Positions 16,616 through 24,812 are shown, counted from the stretch's first letter. The stretch: 64,000 bases of DNA from Streptomyces griseofuscus (GCF_014673495.1 NZ_CP051006.1:6262001-6326000), one strand, 5' to 3'. Notes: generated by a model from the letters alone, not told the origin. Numbers and translations: made by a program.

Positions 16616-17422
16616 TCAGTGCCTCCGGGCCAGTGACAGGGTGCGGTGGGCCGTTGCCACCACCGCCGCGTCGATGAAGCGGCCGTCGGGGAGGGCCTGG
16701 GCGCCGGGGGTGGTGGTGGCGGCTTTGAGGATGGTTTCGGCGTGGTCCAGTTCGGCGGGGGTGGGCAGGTAGGCGCGCTCGATGACCGGGAGCTGGCGGG
16801 GATGGATCGCGGCGCGGCCGAGGAAGCCGAGGGCGCGGCCGTGGGCGCAGGAGGCGGCCAGGCCGTCGAGGTCGCGGATGTCGGGGTGCACGGTCTGCGC
16901 CGGCGGGGGCAGCCCCGCGGCGCGCGCGGCGACGATCACCCGGGAGCGCGGCCAGTCCAGGCCCGAGTCGGCCCGTACCCCGAGGTCCGCCCGCAGGTCC
17001 GCCTCCCCGAGGGAGATGCCCCGCAGCGAAGGGTGCGCGCCCGCGATGGCGTACGCGTGCTCGACGGCCAGTGCCGACTCCAGCAGCGCGTACAGGGGGA
17101 ACGGTACGGCGGCGGCGACCCGGCGTACCTCCGCGGGACCGCTCACCTTCGGCAGCCGTAGCCCCGACAGCCCCCGCAGCCCCCGCAGCGCCGCCAGGTC
17201 CGCGCTCGCCCACGGTGTGTCCAGGGCGTTCACCCGCACATGCACCGGCACCGGGTGCGTCTCCGTCAGCAGCTCCGCCGTGGCGGCGCGCGCGTACTCC
17301 TTGCGCTCCGGTGCCACCGCGTCCTCCAGGTCGACCACCACCACGTCCGCGCCCGCCACCAGCGCCTTGGTCACCACCTGGGGCCGGTCCCCGGGGACGT
17401 ACAGCCAGGTCAGCGGCGTCAC
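16616..17422 (-). CDS. CitE-like beta-hydroxyacyl-CoA lyase
   Basis: A 268-residue HpcH/HpaI-aldolase-fold protein of the CitE family. It opens with TWLYVPGDRPQVVTKALVAG and VVVDLEDAVAP, then RVNALDTPW, the substrate-carboxylate ALLESALAVEHAYAIA strand and the metal-binding LGEADLRADLG (Glu and Asp ligands). Family members cleave citramalyl-, malyl- or citryl-CoA. The organisation here, directly coupled (4-base GTGA overlap) to a class III CoA-transferase, suggests that the transferase activates a hydroxy-dicarboxylate and this protein cleaves it. No citrate-lyase alpha or acyl-carrier subunit is present, so it is not part of a citrate lyase. It is the last gene of the seven-gene operon. Confidence 0.85.
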   Translation of the reverse strand: MTPLTWLYVPGDRPQVVTKALVAGADVVVVDLEDAVAPERKEYARAATAELLTETHPVPVHVRVNALDTPWASADLAALRGLRGLSGLRLPKVSGPAEVRRVAAAVPFPLYALLESALAVEHAYAIAGAHPSLRGISLGEADLRADLGVRADSGLDWPRSRVIVAARAAGLPPPAQTVHPDIRDLDGLAASCAHGRALGFLGRAAIHPRQLPVIERAYLPTPAELDHAETILKAATTTPGAQALPDGRFIDAAVVATAHRTLSLARRH

Positions 17423-18651
17423 AGGGCGCCCTCCGCGCGCAGGGCGGCGATATCGGAGGGGGCGAGGCCCAGCTCGGTGAGGACCGCGTCGGTGTCCGCG
17501 CCGTGCGGCCGCCCGGCCCAGCGGATCGCGCCGGGCGTGGCGGACAGCCGGAACAGCACGTTCTGAAGGCGCAGCGGACCCAGCTCCGGGTCCGGCACGG
17601 TCGTCACCGTGTTCAGCGCCTGGTACTGGGGATCCTCGAACACGTCCCGCACATCCTGCACCGGCGCCACGGCCGCCTCCGCCTTCTCGAACGCCGCGAG
17701 CACCTCCGTACGGCTGCGGGCGGCGATCCAGGAGCCGACCGCCGCGTCCAGCACCTCCGCGTGCGCGGCCCGCTCCGCGCCCGTCGCGAACCAGGGCTCC
17801 TCGATCAGCTCCGGCCGCCCCACCAGCCGCATCACCCGCTCCGCCACCGACTGCGCGGACGTGGAGACTGCCACCCAGGTGCCGTCGGCGGTGCGATACG
17901 TGTTGCGCGGGGCGTTGTTCGCGGACCGGTTGCCGGTGCGTTCCTGGACGTAGCCGAGCTGGTCGTACCAGGTGGGGTGCGGCCCGAGCACGGATAGGAT
18001 CGGCTCGATGATCGCCATGTCCACGACCTGCCCCGTGCCGGTGCGTTCCCGCGCGGTCAGCGCCGTGAGCACGGCGTACGCGGTGGTGAGGCCCGCGACC
18101 GAGTCGGCGAGCCCGAAGGGCGGCAGCACCGGCGGCGCCTCCGGCTCCCCGGTGAGCGCGGCGAAACCGCTCATCGCCTCCGCGAGGGTGCCGAACCCGG
18201 GCCGGTGCGCATACGGCCCGAACTGCCCGAACGCGGTGACCCGGGCGAGCACCAGGCGCGGATTGGCCGCGGACAGATCCGCCCAGCCCAGGTCCCATTT
18301 CTCCAGCGTCCCGGGGCGGAAGTTCTCGATCACGACATCGGCGGTGGCGGCGAGCCGCAGCAGGGTTGCCCGGCCGCCCGGCCGGGACAGGTCCAGGGTG
18401 ATCGCCCGCTTGTTGCGACCGAGCACCTTCCACCACAGTCCGATCCCGTCCTTCGCCGGTCCGTGCCCCCGCGACGGATCGGGACGCCCCGGATGCTCGA
18501 CCTTGATCACTTCGGCGCCGAAGTCACCGAGCAGTGTCGCGGCCATGGGCCCGGCGAAGAGCGTCGCCAGGTCCAGCACCCGCAACCCCTCCAGCGCCCC
18601 GGCGCGCGCCGTCGTACCCCCGCTCGCTCCCTCGCTCCTGCCCCCGTTCAC
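17419..18651 (-). CDS. Class III (CaiB/BaiF) CoA-transferase
   Basis: A 410-residue protein of the formyl-CoA transferase family. The N-terminal GLRVLDLATLFAGPMAATLLGDFGAEVIKVE is the family signature, ENFRPGTLEKWDLG follows, and the catalytic aspartate is expected in FGLADSVAGL. Such enzymes move CoA between carboxylic acids (oxalate, carnitine, citramalate, itaconate and others); the substrate is not deducible. It overlaps both neighbours by four bases, tying it to the ribokinase upstream and the CitE-like lyase downstream. The start ATG 18651 gives a Gly/Ser-rich first 18 residues that are probably disordered. Confidence 0.87.
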   Translation of the reverse strand: MNGGRSEGASGGTTARAGALEGLRVLDLATLFAGPMAATLLGDFGAEVIKVEHPGRPDPSRGHGPAKDGIGLWWKVLGRNKRAITLDLSRPGGRATLLRLAATADVVIENFRPGTLEKWDLGWADLSAANPRLVLARVTAFGQFGPYAHRPGFGTLAEAMSGFAALTGEPEAPPVLPPFGLADSVAGLTTAYAVLTALTARERTGTGQVVDMAIIEPILSVLGPHPTWYDQLGYVQERTGNRSANNAPRNTYRTADGTWVAVSTSAQSVAERVMRLVGRPELIEEPWFATGAERAAHAEVLDAAVGSWIAARSRTEVLAAFEKAEAAVAPVQDVRDVFEDPQYQALNTVTTVPDPELGPLRLQNVLFRLSATPGAIRWAGRPHGADTDAVLTELGLAPSDIAALRAEGAL

Positions 18652-19541
18652 GCGGTGAACCGCGCGTCGATCTCCGGGCGGTACGGCATCGACGCCGACG
18701 CCCCGGCCCGCTCGACCGAGAGGGAGGCCGCGGCGGCGGCCCAGGACAGGGCCTCCCGTACGGGTTTCTCCTCGGCGAGGGCCACCGCGAGCGCCCCGGT
18801 GAAGGTGTCGCCCGCGGCCGTGGTGTCCACGGCCTCGACCCGGGGCGCGGGCACCACCAGCGGCTCGGCGTCCCGGGAGACGTACAGACAGCCGGTGGCG
18901 CCCAGGGTGACCACCGCGCGCGGCACCAGTTCGAGCAGTGCGGTGGCGGCCTCGCGCGGGTCGGTGCGGCCGGTGAGGGTGATCGCCTCGTACTGGTTGG
19001 GCACCAACAGGTCGGTGGCGGCGAGGAGTTCGGGTGGCAGCGGCTGGATGGGTGAGGGGGTGAGGATCGTCCGGACCCCGTGCCGGTGCGCGGCGGCGGC
19101 GCCCGCGACCACCGCCGCCAGCGGGATCTCCAGCTGGAGCAGCAGGGTGTCGGCGGAGGCGATCAGCCCCTCGTCGCCGGGTGAGAGATGGTCGACGGTG
19201 CCGTTGGCGCCCGGGATGACGACGATGGAGTTGCCGCCCTCGTCGTCCACCACGATGTGCGCGGTGCCGGAGGGACCCTCGACCGTGCGCAGGAAGTCGG
19301 TGTCCACGCCGGAGTGTTCGAGGGTCTCGCGCAGCCGGGTCCCGGCCGCGTCGTTGCCCACGGCGCCGATCATCGAGACGGTCGCGCCGGCCCGCGCGGC
19401 GGCGACCGCCTGGTTGGCGCCCTTGCCGCCGGGGATCGTACGGAACTCCCGGCCGGTCACCGTCTCGCCGCGCTGCGGGGCCTTGGCGACGAAGGCGACG
19501 AGGTCCATGTTGGTGCTGCCGAGCACGGCGATATGGGTCAT
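18648..19541 (-). CDS. rbsK: Ribokinase (PfkB family)
   Basis: A 297-residue sugar kinase that would phosphorylate D-ribose to ribose 5-phosphate. Both PfkB signatures are present: GGKGANQAVAAARAG near residues 38-52 and DTTAAGDTFTGALAVALAE near the C-terminus, with the catalytic Asp in AAGD as in E. coli RbsK. MTHIAVLGSTNMDLVAFV is a typical ribokinase start. There is no ribose transporter or RbsD beside it. Instead it is coupled by 4-base overlaps to an ADP-ribosylglycohydrolase upstream and a CoA-transferase downstream, so ribose released from an ADP-ribosylated compound is a plausible substrate source (inference). Confidence 0.9.
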   Translation of the reverse strand: MTHIAVLGSTNMDLVAFVAKAPQRGETVTGREFRTIPGGKGANQAVAAARAGATVSMIGAVGNDAAGTRLRETLEHSGVDTDFLRTVEGPSGTAHIVVDDEGGNSIVVIPGANGTVDHLSPGDEGLIASADTLLLQLEIPLAAVVAGAAAAHRHGVRTILTPSPIQPLPPELLAATDLLVPNQYEAITLTGRTDPREAATALLELVPRAVVTLGATGCLYVSRDAEPLVVPAPRVEAVDTTAAGDTFTGALAVALAEEKPVREALSWAAAAASLSVERAGASASMPYRPEIDARFTA

Positions 19542-20899
19542 GGGCGGTACGCCTCCAGGTGGGTGAGATGGGCGAGGGTGTCGAAGCCGGTGCCGTCGAA
19601 GTCGGCGACGGTGGTGGCGAGCCGGTTCTTCAGCGGGGCCCGCCAGTGCTCCGGGATCACGGCGGGGGAGCCCGCGAGCAGCCCGGCGACGCTGCCCGCG
19701 CTCGCGCCGACCGAGTCGGTGTCCAGACCGCCCGCCACCGCGCGCCCGATCGAGCCGGTGAAGTCGCCGTCCGCGTGGGTGAGCGCGGCGGCCAGCAGAG
19801 CGGTGTTGGGCAGGGCGTGCACCCAGTGGTGGGTGGGGGAGTAGCGGGCGTGGAGTTCGTCCACCACGGCGTCGAAGTCCTCGTGCCGGGCGGCCAGTTG
19901 GACGGCGTGGTCGAGGGCCCCGGCGAGCCGGGAGCGGTGCGGGACGACCGAGCGGCCGATCCGCAGACAGGTGTGGACGTCGTGGTCGCCGGTGGCGGCC
20001 GCGGCGAGGGTGGCGGCGGCGAACATGGCCGCGTAGACGCCGTTGGCCGTATGGGTCAACACGGCGTCCCTGTAGGCCTGTTCGGCCGCCGCACCCGGGT
20101 CGCCCGGGTTGGTCCAGCCGTGGACGTCGGCGCGGATCAGGGCGCCGATCCACTCCCGGAAGGGGTTGCGGTGGCGGGCGGTGTGCGGGGGTTCCACGCC
20201 GCTGAGGAGGTTGCGGTAGGCGAGGCGCTCGGCTGTGAACGTGCGCCCCGGCGGCAGCTCGTCCAGCCACAGCCGGGCGACGTCCGCGGTGCTGAAGCCC
20301 CTGCCGTGCCGCTGGAGCAACAGGAGGTTGAGCAGCGGGTAGTCGAGGTCGTCGTCCTCAGGCATGCCGTCGATGTTCTCGGCGAGCGAGGTGGCGGCCG
20401 AGCGACGGTTCCACGGGTGCGCGTCGAGCAGTTCGGCGGGCACGCCCCGGGCGGTGAAGTAGCCGGTCAGCGGCCAGTTGCCGCTCGCCCGGGCGAGGGC
20501 GCGCACGCCGTCCAGGCGCAGCTTCTCGACCGGCTTGCCCAGCAGGCAGCCGGCGGCCCGGCCCAGCCAGGACGCCTCGAAGGCGAGCGGTCCCGGCGTC
20601 CCGGCGAGCCGTGCGGTGGGCCAGTCGGGGCAGGCGGCCCGGATCGCGGCCGGCTCGGTCGGCTCGTCGTCGGCCAACCGGCTGGGCAGATCGGCCAGTT
20701 CGTCCAGCAGGTCCTCGGCGAGCAGCCGCAGATAGCGGGAGACGCGGTGCGGGGAGGCGCCAGCGCGGTCCGGGGCGTCCGGGCCGCCCGCCGCCCGCCA
20801 GCGCTCCTCGATCCGGGACGGCTCGCGGCCGTCGAGGCGGGCCTGGCGCAGCTCGTGCCCGAGCAGGTCCTCGGGCTGGACCCAGGTCAGTCGGAGCAC
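19538..20899 (-). CDS. ADP-ribosylglycohydrolase paralogue D, EDDD-variant subfamily
   Basis: A 453-residue protein with an extra N-terminal region of about 100 residues before the glycohydrolase core, which begins near SWLGRAAGCLLGKPVEKL. The usual TDDT metal motif is replaced by GMPEDDDLDYPLLN, and the C-terminal motif is AVAGGLDTDSVGA instead of GRDxDS/T. The acidic ligands are therefore retained in altered form; I recognise this as a separate actinobacterial branch. It starts with GTG 20899, overlapping paralogue C by 13 bases, and its stop overlaps the ribokinase start. The substrate is unknown: protein, tRNA or small-molecule ADP-ribose adducts are all possible. Confidence 0.82.
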   Translation of the reverse strand: MLRLTWVQPEDLLGHELRQARLDGREPSRIEERWRAAGGPDAPDRAGASPHRVSRYLRLLAEDLLDELADLPSRLADDEPTEPAAIRAACPDWPTARLAGTPGPLAFEASWLGRAAGCLLGKPVEKLRLDGVRALARASGNWPLTGYFTARGVPAELLDAHPWNRRSAATSLAENIDGMPEDDDLDYPLLNLLLLQRHGRGFSTADVARLWLDELPPGRTFTAERLAYRNLLSGVEPPHTARHRNPFREWIGALIRADVHGWTNPGDPGAAAEQAYRDAVLTHTANGVYAAMFAAATLAAAATGDHDVHTCLRIGRSVVPHRSRLAGALDHAVQLAARHEDFDAVVDELHARYSPTHHWVHALPNTALLAAALTHADGDFTGSIGRAVAGGLDTDSVGASAGSVAGLLAGSPAVIPEHWRAPLKNRLATTVADFDGTGFDTLAHLTHLEAYRP

Positions 20900-22107
20900 C
20901 GCACACCTCCCCGGTCGGAGCGGGACGCGTCGCCGGGCTCCGGCGTGCCGCCCAGGGCCGCGAAGGCCAGCTCATGGGCGCGGCGCCGGCCGTGGTCGAG
21001 GGCGAACACCTCGCGCGTGACCTGGGCGAGCGTCCGGGCCGGCTGCCACAGGTCAAGGCGGCTGGCCTCCGCGACCGGCTTCGCCCACTCCTCGGGCACC
21101 GGCGAGCCGAGCGCGCCCGCGAGGGCACCGGCCATGGTGGCGATCGAGTCGCAGTCGCGCCCGTAGTTGACCGAGCCGAGCACCGCGTGCCGGTAGTCGC
21201 CACCGGAGATCACCAACATGCCGAGGGCGACGGGGAGTTCCTCGATGGAGTGCAGCCGCGAGGGGCGGCGGGCGCCGAGCGAGGGGGCGCGGTAGTCCGG
21301 GCCGACGGTGTCGTACGGCTCGACCGCCGCGCGCAGCGGACCGAGCGCCGAGGCGAAGTCGCTGTGCCTGCGGGCCACTTCGCAGACCTTCTCGATCGCC
21401 TCCCGGGTGCCGTCCTTGGCCAGCGCGAGACAGGCGGTCACCACCGAGTCCGCCGTCGCGTCCGGCGCGGTGGCGGCGGCGACGGCCGCGGCGAAGACAC
21501 CGGCCGCCTCCCGGCCGTACGACGACTGGTGCGCACCGGCGATGTCCAGCGCCTCGGCGTAAGCGGCCCGCGGATCGGCCGCGTTGACCAGGCCGACGGG
21601 CGCCATGTACATCGCCGCACCGCAGTTGACGATGTTGCCGGTGCCCGCCTCCCGGGGGTCCGCGTGACCGTAGGCGAGCCGGGCCACCAGCCACTTCTCG
21701 GCGAGGAAGAGGCGGTGCAGCGGCAGCGCCTCCGCCTCCAGCTCGGGGATCCAGCGGGGGTTGGTCATCAGGTCCGGCACCAGGTGCTCGGCGAGCGCGT
21801 AGGCGTCGAGGTGGTCGCGGACGCGGTCGTAGACCCGGACCAGGGCGTGTGTCATCAAGGTGTCGTCGGTGACGTGTCCGTCGCCCTTGTGGTACGGCGC
21901 GAGCGGGCGGGCGGTGCGCCAGGCGTCGCCGTGCCAGGGGCCGACGATGCCGTGCACCAGGCCGCCGTGGCGCTCGGCGATCTGGTCGGGGGAGTAGCCC
22001 TCGACCGGTCCGCCGAGGGCGTCGCCGACGGCGGCGCCGACGAGGGCGCCGGTGATCCGTTCGTCCAGATCGGGCTGTCCGGTGCCTTTGGGTTGCTTGG
22101 GCGTCAT
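20887..22107 (-). CDS. ADP-ribosylglycohydrolase paralogue C
   Basis: A 406-residue all-helical hydrolase with both binuclear metal motifs: ITGALVGAAVGDALGGPVE followed by GHVTDDTLMTHAL, and NYGRDCDSIATMAGALAGA near the C-terminus. By these motifs it should be an active DraG/ARH-type enzyme. It starts with ATG 22107, where GGAGG inside the stop region of paralogue B serves as ribosome-binding site (7-bp gap). It is the best preserved of the four together with paralogue A. Whether it removes ADP-ribose from proteins, nucleic acids or metabolites cannot be told. Confidence 0.88.
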   Translation of the reverse strand: MTPKQPKGTGQPDLDERITGALVGAAVGDALGGPVEGYSPDQIAERHGGLVHGIVGPWHGDAWRTARPLAPYHKGDGHVTDDTLMTHALVRVYDRVRDHLDAYALAEHLVPDLMTNPRWIPELEAEALPLHRLFLAEKWLVARLAYGHADPREAGTGNIVNCGAAMYMAPVGLVNAADPRAAYAEALDIAGAHQSSYGREAAGVFAAAVAAATAPDATADSVVTACLALAKDGTREAIEKVCEVARRHSDFASALGPLRAAVEPYDTVGPDYRAPSLGARRPSRLHSIEELPVALGMLVISGGDYRHAVLGSVNYGRDCDSIATMAGALAGALGSPVPEEWAKPVAEASRLDLWQPARTLAQVTREVFALDHGRRRAHELAFAALGGTPEPGDASRSDRGGVRCSD

Positions 22108-22114
22108 GCCCGAA

Positions 22115-23233
22115 TCATCCTCCCGGGTGGGCCGGTTGCGCGGCTTCCAGGAGTCCGGCGAGTTCCACCAGATCGGTGCCGGTGAGGCGGGGCAGGGCGC
22201 AGCCGGGCAGTACCCGGCAGGCGTCCCGCCAGGTGTCGGGGATCGCGGCGGCGCCGCCGAGCGCGCCGGTGAGGGCGCCCGTGAGGGCGGGGGCGGAGTC
22301 GGCGACCCGGGACAGGCAGGCGGCGGCGGGTACGGCCGCGGCGATACGGCCGTCGGTGGCGGTGGTCAGCGCGAGCGCGACGGGGACGGTCTCGGCGGCG
22401 GCGACGCCGTAGCTGTAGACGTGGTCCACGATCTGGTGTTCGAGGAGCGGTACGAGGGCGAAGGCGGACGCGCCGTCCTCGGCGAGCGCGAGCGCGTGCC
22501 GGGCGTTGCGGCCGATCTCCGTGTCGGGCGGGAGTTCGGCGAGGGCGGCGGTGACGCAGGTGCGGGTGTCCGCGCCGGTGAGGGCGAGCGAGACGGCCGC
22601 GGCCATGGCGCGGGCGCCGTGCACACCGTCGCCGTCCTGGGTGTAGCGGGCGTCGAACTCGGCGAGGGCGGCGGCGCGTTCGGGGTCCCCGGGGTGGGCC
22701 ACGGCGAGGGCGCAGGCGCGTACACAGGCGGCGTCGTCGAAGTAGTGCGGGTTGTCGTGGCCGCTGGCGGGCGGGCGCAGACCGGTGGCGAGGTTGCCGA
22801 GTCCGGCCCGGACCGAGATGCGGGCGCGCAGCGGCAGTACGGCGGACTCGATCTCCGGCGCGCGGTCCGCGGCGGCGGCGACCTCGCAGGCGACGGCGGA
22901 CCAGGTGAGGTCGATGGCGGCCCGCATACGGCGGTCACGGCTGAGGTCGCCGAGGGCGTCGTCGGGGCCGGCCCGCAGTACCGCCTCCGCGGCGAAGGCC
23001 GCCCATTCGGCGTCGTCGGAGGGGCCGAGGCGGAGGGGTTCGGGGGGCTGGTTGAGGGCGATCGGCACCGGGAGGGTGGTGGTCGCGTTCTGCTCCGCGA
23101 AGGTGTCCAGCTCGCGGGTGAGCCGACGGGTCCACTCGGGCATCCGCGCGGCGCGGTGCCGGGCGGCGGGCCAGCCGGCGGCGTCCCCGGCCGCCAGCCC
23201 CAGCAGCATCCCTTCGACGCGCCCGGCCATCAC
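22115..23233 (-). CDS. ADP-ribosylglycohydrolase paralogue B, motif-degenerate
   Basis: A protein of about 372 residues that aligns by overall pattern with the ADP-ribosylglycohydrolase fold (VEGMLLGLAAGDAAGWPAA at the start). It lacks the catalytic motifs: the TDDT position reads AEQNATTTLPVPIALN and the C-terminal GRDxDT position reads ACLSRVADSAPALTGAL. Metal binding is therefore doubtful and a non-catalytic partner role is likely. The start is GTG 23233 within a 4-base overlap with paralogue A (ATG 23230 also possible). The frame is intact with normal codon bias over its whole length, so it is not a decaying pseudogene. Confidence 0.78.
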   Translation of the reverse strand: MMAGRVEGMLLGLAAGDAAGWPAARHRAARMPEWTRRLTRELDTFAEQNATTTLPVPIALNQPPEPLRLGPSDDAEWAAFAAEAVLRAGPDDALGDLSRDRRMRAAIDLTWSAVACEVAAAADRAPEIESAVLPLRARISVRAGLGNLATGLRPPASGHDNPHYFDDAACVRACALAVAHPGDPERAAALAEFDARYTQDGDGVHGARAMAAAVSLALTGADTRTCVTAALAELPPDTEIGRNARHALALAEDGASAFALVPLLEHQIVDHVYSYGVAAAETVPVALALTTATDGRIAAAVPAAACLSRVADSAPALTGALTGALGGAAAIPDTWRDACRVLPGCALPRLTGTDLVELAGLLEAAQPAHPGG

Positions 23234-24537
23234 ACGGCCCCCTCGGTGCCGACCCTGGCGGCGCACCCGACCGCGCCCCTGCCGCCGTCCACCGCGACGC
23301 CCGCCTCGGCGGTGAGGACGGGGAGGGAGACAGGGACGGGTGCGGGGACGGCGGTCGGCCGATGGGCCGCGAGAGCGGGCAGGGGCGGGGCCGTCGGTTG
23401 AAGCGCGGCTGGTGTCGGTTGGGGTGCGGCCGTCGGTCGGGGTGCGGCTGGTGTCGGCTGAGGTGGGGACGTCGTATCGAGGACGGCTGGCGTCGGCTGA
23501 GCTGGGGCCGGCGTGTCAAGGGCCGCCGCTGCGGGCCGGGGTGGCTCCGCGGGCTGGAGGAGGAGGTCCGCCAGCTCCAGGACGTGCCGCCCGCCCATCG
23601 ACGGCAGGCACCTGCCCCGCGCCGGGCCGATCGCGTCCGCCCAGGCCGCCGGGATCGCGGACAGTCCCTGGGTCGCGCCCGACAGCGCGCCCGCCACCGC
23701 CGCCGTCGTGTCCGCGTCGCGGCCCATGTTGACGGCGGTCAGGACCGCCTCGCGGAAGTCGCCGTCGGCTGTGGCGTAGGCGCCGAAGGCCAGCGCGACG
23801 GCCTCCGGGGCGAGGTCGGTCCAGGGATAGCCGCCGATGACGACCGCGGAGCGGACCGCGCGTTCGCCGCGGTGGGCGACGGCCACCGCGCGGCGCAGCG
23901 AACGCGCGGTCCAGGAGTCGTCCGGGATCACCGCGAGGGCCGCGGCGATCACCACCGGGACCGGGGCACCCGCCATCGCCGCGGCCACTCCCGCCGCGAC
24001 GGCCTGGCCGCCGTAGATCCCCTCGCCCTCGTGGCTGACCGAGCCGTCGATCGCGACCAGCCGGGCCGCCTCCCCGGGGCGGCCCGCCGCGAACACCCCG
24101 AAGGGGGCCGCGCGCATCGCGAGCCCGTCGCTCCAGGCGTGCCGGTGCTGCGCGGAGATCGGCGCCGCAAGGCCCCGGCGCAGATTCTCCAGCGTGCCCC
24201 GCTCGCTGAAGCCCGCGCCGCGGAACGTGGCCCGCTCGGTGATCCACTCGTGCCAGGCCGCCTCCGCGTGCGCCGGGGTGAGCGCGGAGCCGTGCCGGGC
24301 GAGCAGCAGTCCGGAGAAGAGGGCGTACTCGGTGTCGTCCGTACCCTGCGGCCGGTCCGCGACGAACCCGGTGATACGGCCCCAGCGGGCCCGGATCTCG
24401 GAGGGCTTCAGATTCTCCGCGGGGGCGCCGAGCGCGTCCCCGACGGCCAGGCCGAGCAGCGCGCCCCGGGCCCGGGAGCGGGGACCGGTGAGCTCCCCGG
24501 GCGCCGGGGGCGGGGGAGTGCAGGCGGTCGATGCCAT
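23230..24537 (-). CDS. ADP-ribosylglycohydrolase paralogue A with Pro/Thr-rich tail
   Basis: A 435-residue protein, first gene of the operon. The core (about residues 15-325) has intact motifs GALLGLAVGDALGAPAE, PQGTDDTEYALF and NMGRDADTTAAVAGALSG, so metal-dependent hydrolase activity is expected. The last 100 or so residues are low complexity, with repeated QPTPAA/RPTA-like units, probably a disordered linker or surface tail. ATG 24537 is chosen because AAGGAGGC lies just upstream; an open frame continues 47 codons further but without a ribosome-binding site. It faces the VIT1 gene across a 275-bp divergent region. Confidence 0.87.
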   Translation of the reverse strand: MASTACTPPPPAPGELTGPRSRARGALLGLAVGDALGAPAENLKPSEIRARWGRITGFVADRPQGTDDTEYALFSGLLLARHGSALTPAHAEAAWHEWITERATFRGAGFSERGTLENLRRGLAAPISAQHRHAWSDGLAMRAAPFGVFAAGRPGEAARLVAIDGSVSHEGEGIYGGQAVAAGVAAAMAGAPVPVVIAAALAVIPDDSWTARSLRRAVAVAHRGERAVRSAVVIGGYPWTDLAPEAVALAFGAYATADGDFREAVLTAVNMGRDADTTAAVAGALSGATQGLSAIPAAWADAIGPARGRCLPSMGGRHVLELADLLLQPAEPPRPAAAALDTPAPAQPTPAVLDTTSPPQPTPAAPRPTAAPQPTPAALQPTAPPLPALAAHRPTAVPAPVPVSLPVLTAEAGVAVDGGRGAVGCAARVGTEGAV

Positions 24538-24777
24538 GGGCGGCCTCCTTCGGCGGGGCCCGTCCGGGCCCGCGGACCCTTTGCGGATGTGTGCCACGAC
24601 GGGCCGCGCTACGTGCCTGGGAAGGGGACCTGTCACCCGCTCGGCAACCTGAGCAGTAAGGGGCACCGATGAGCGCAAAAACCGTAAAGTCGCAGGTTAG
24701 CCCAGCCTTTCCTTGCTGGCGGCGCGATCACGAACGGCGTAGATTCTGTGGTGTCGAAAAGTAGAACTCGTCCAAAG

Positions 24778-24796
24778 TTAGCTTTGGCTAAGCTAA
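24778..24796. promoter_or_regulatory. Iron box (IdeR/DmdR1-type operator) before the VIT1 gene
   Basis: The 19-mer TTAGCTTTGGCTAAGCTAA has perfect 7-bp inverted arms (TTAGCTT/AAGCTAA) and differs from the Streptomyces iron-box consensus TTAGGTTAGGCTMACCTAA at only three to four positions. It ends 16 bp before the start codon, a position where an iron-loaded DtxR-family protein would act on the promoter. Confidence 0.75.
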
Positions 24797-24812
24797 ATCG
24801 GGGAAGAAGATC

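Noticed and set aside
15552..17213. Minus-strand Pro/Arg-rich frame running through the 184-bp repeat
   Set aside because: It owes its length to repeat duplication, overlaps lgt and the CitE-like gene antisense, and has no start signal.
24636..24660. CGGCAACC stretch resembling part of a SAM riboswitch
   Set aside because: None of the other conserved SAM-I/SAM-IV elements surround it, and neither neighbouring gene concerns methionine or SAM.
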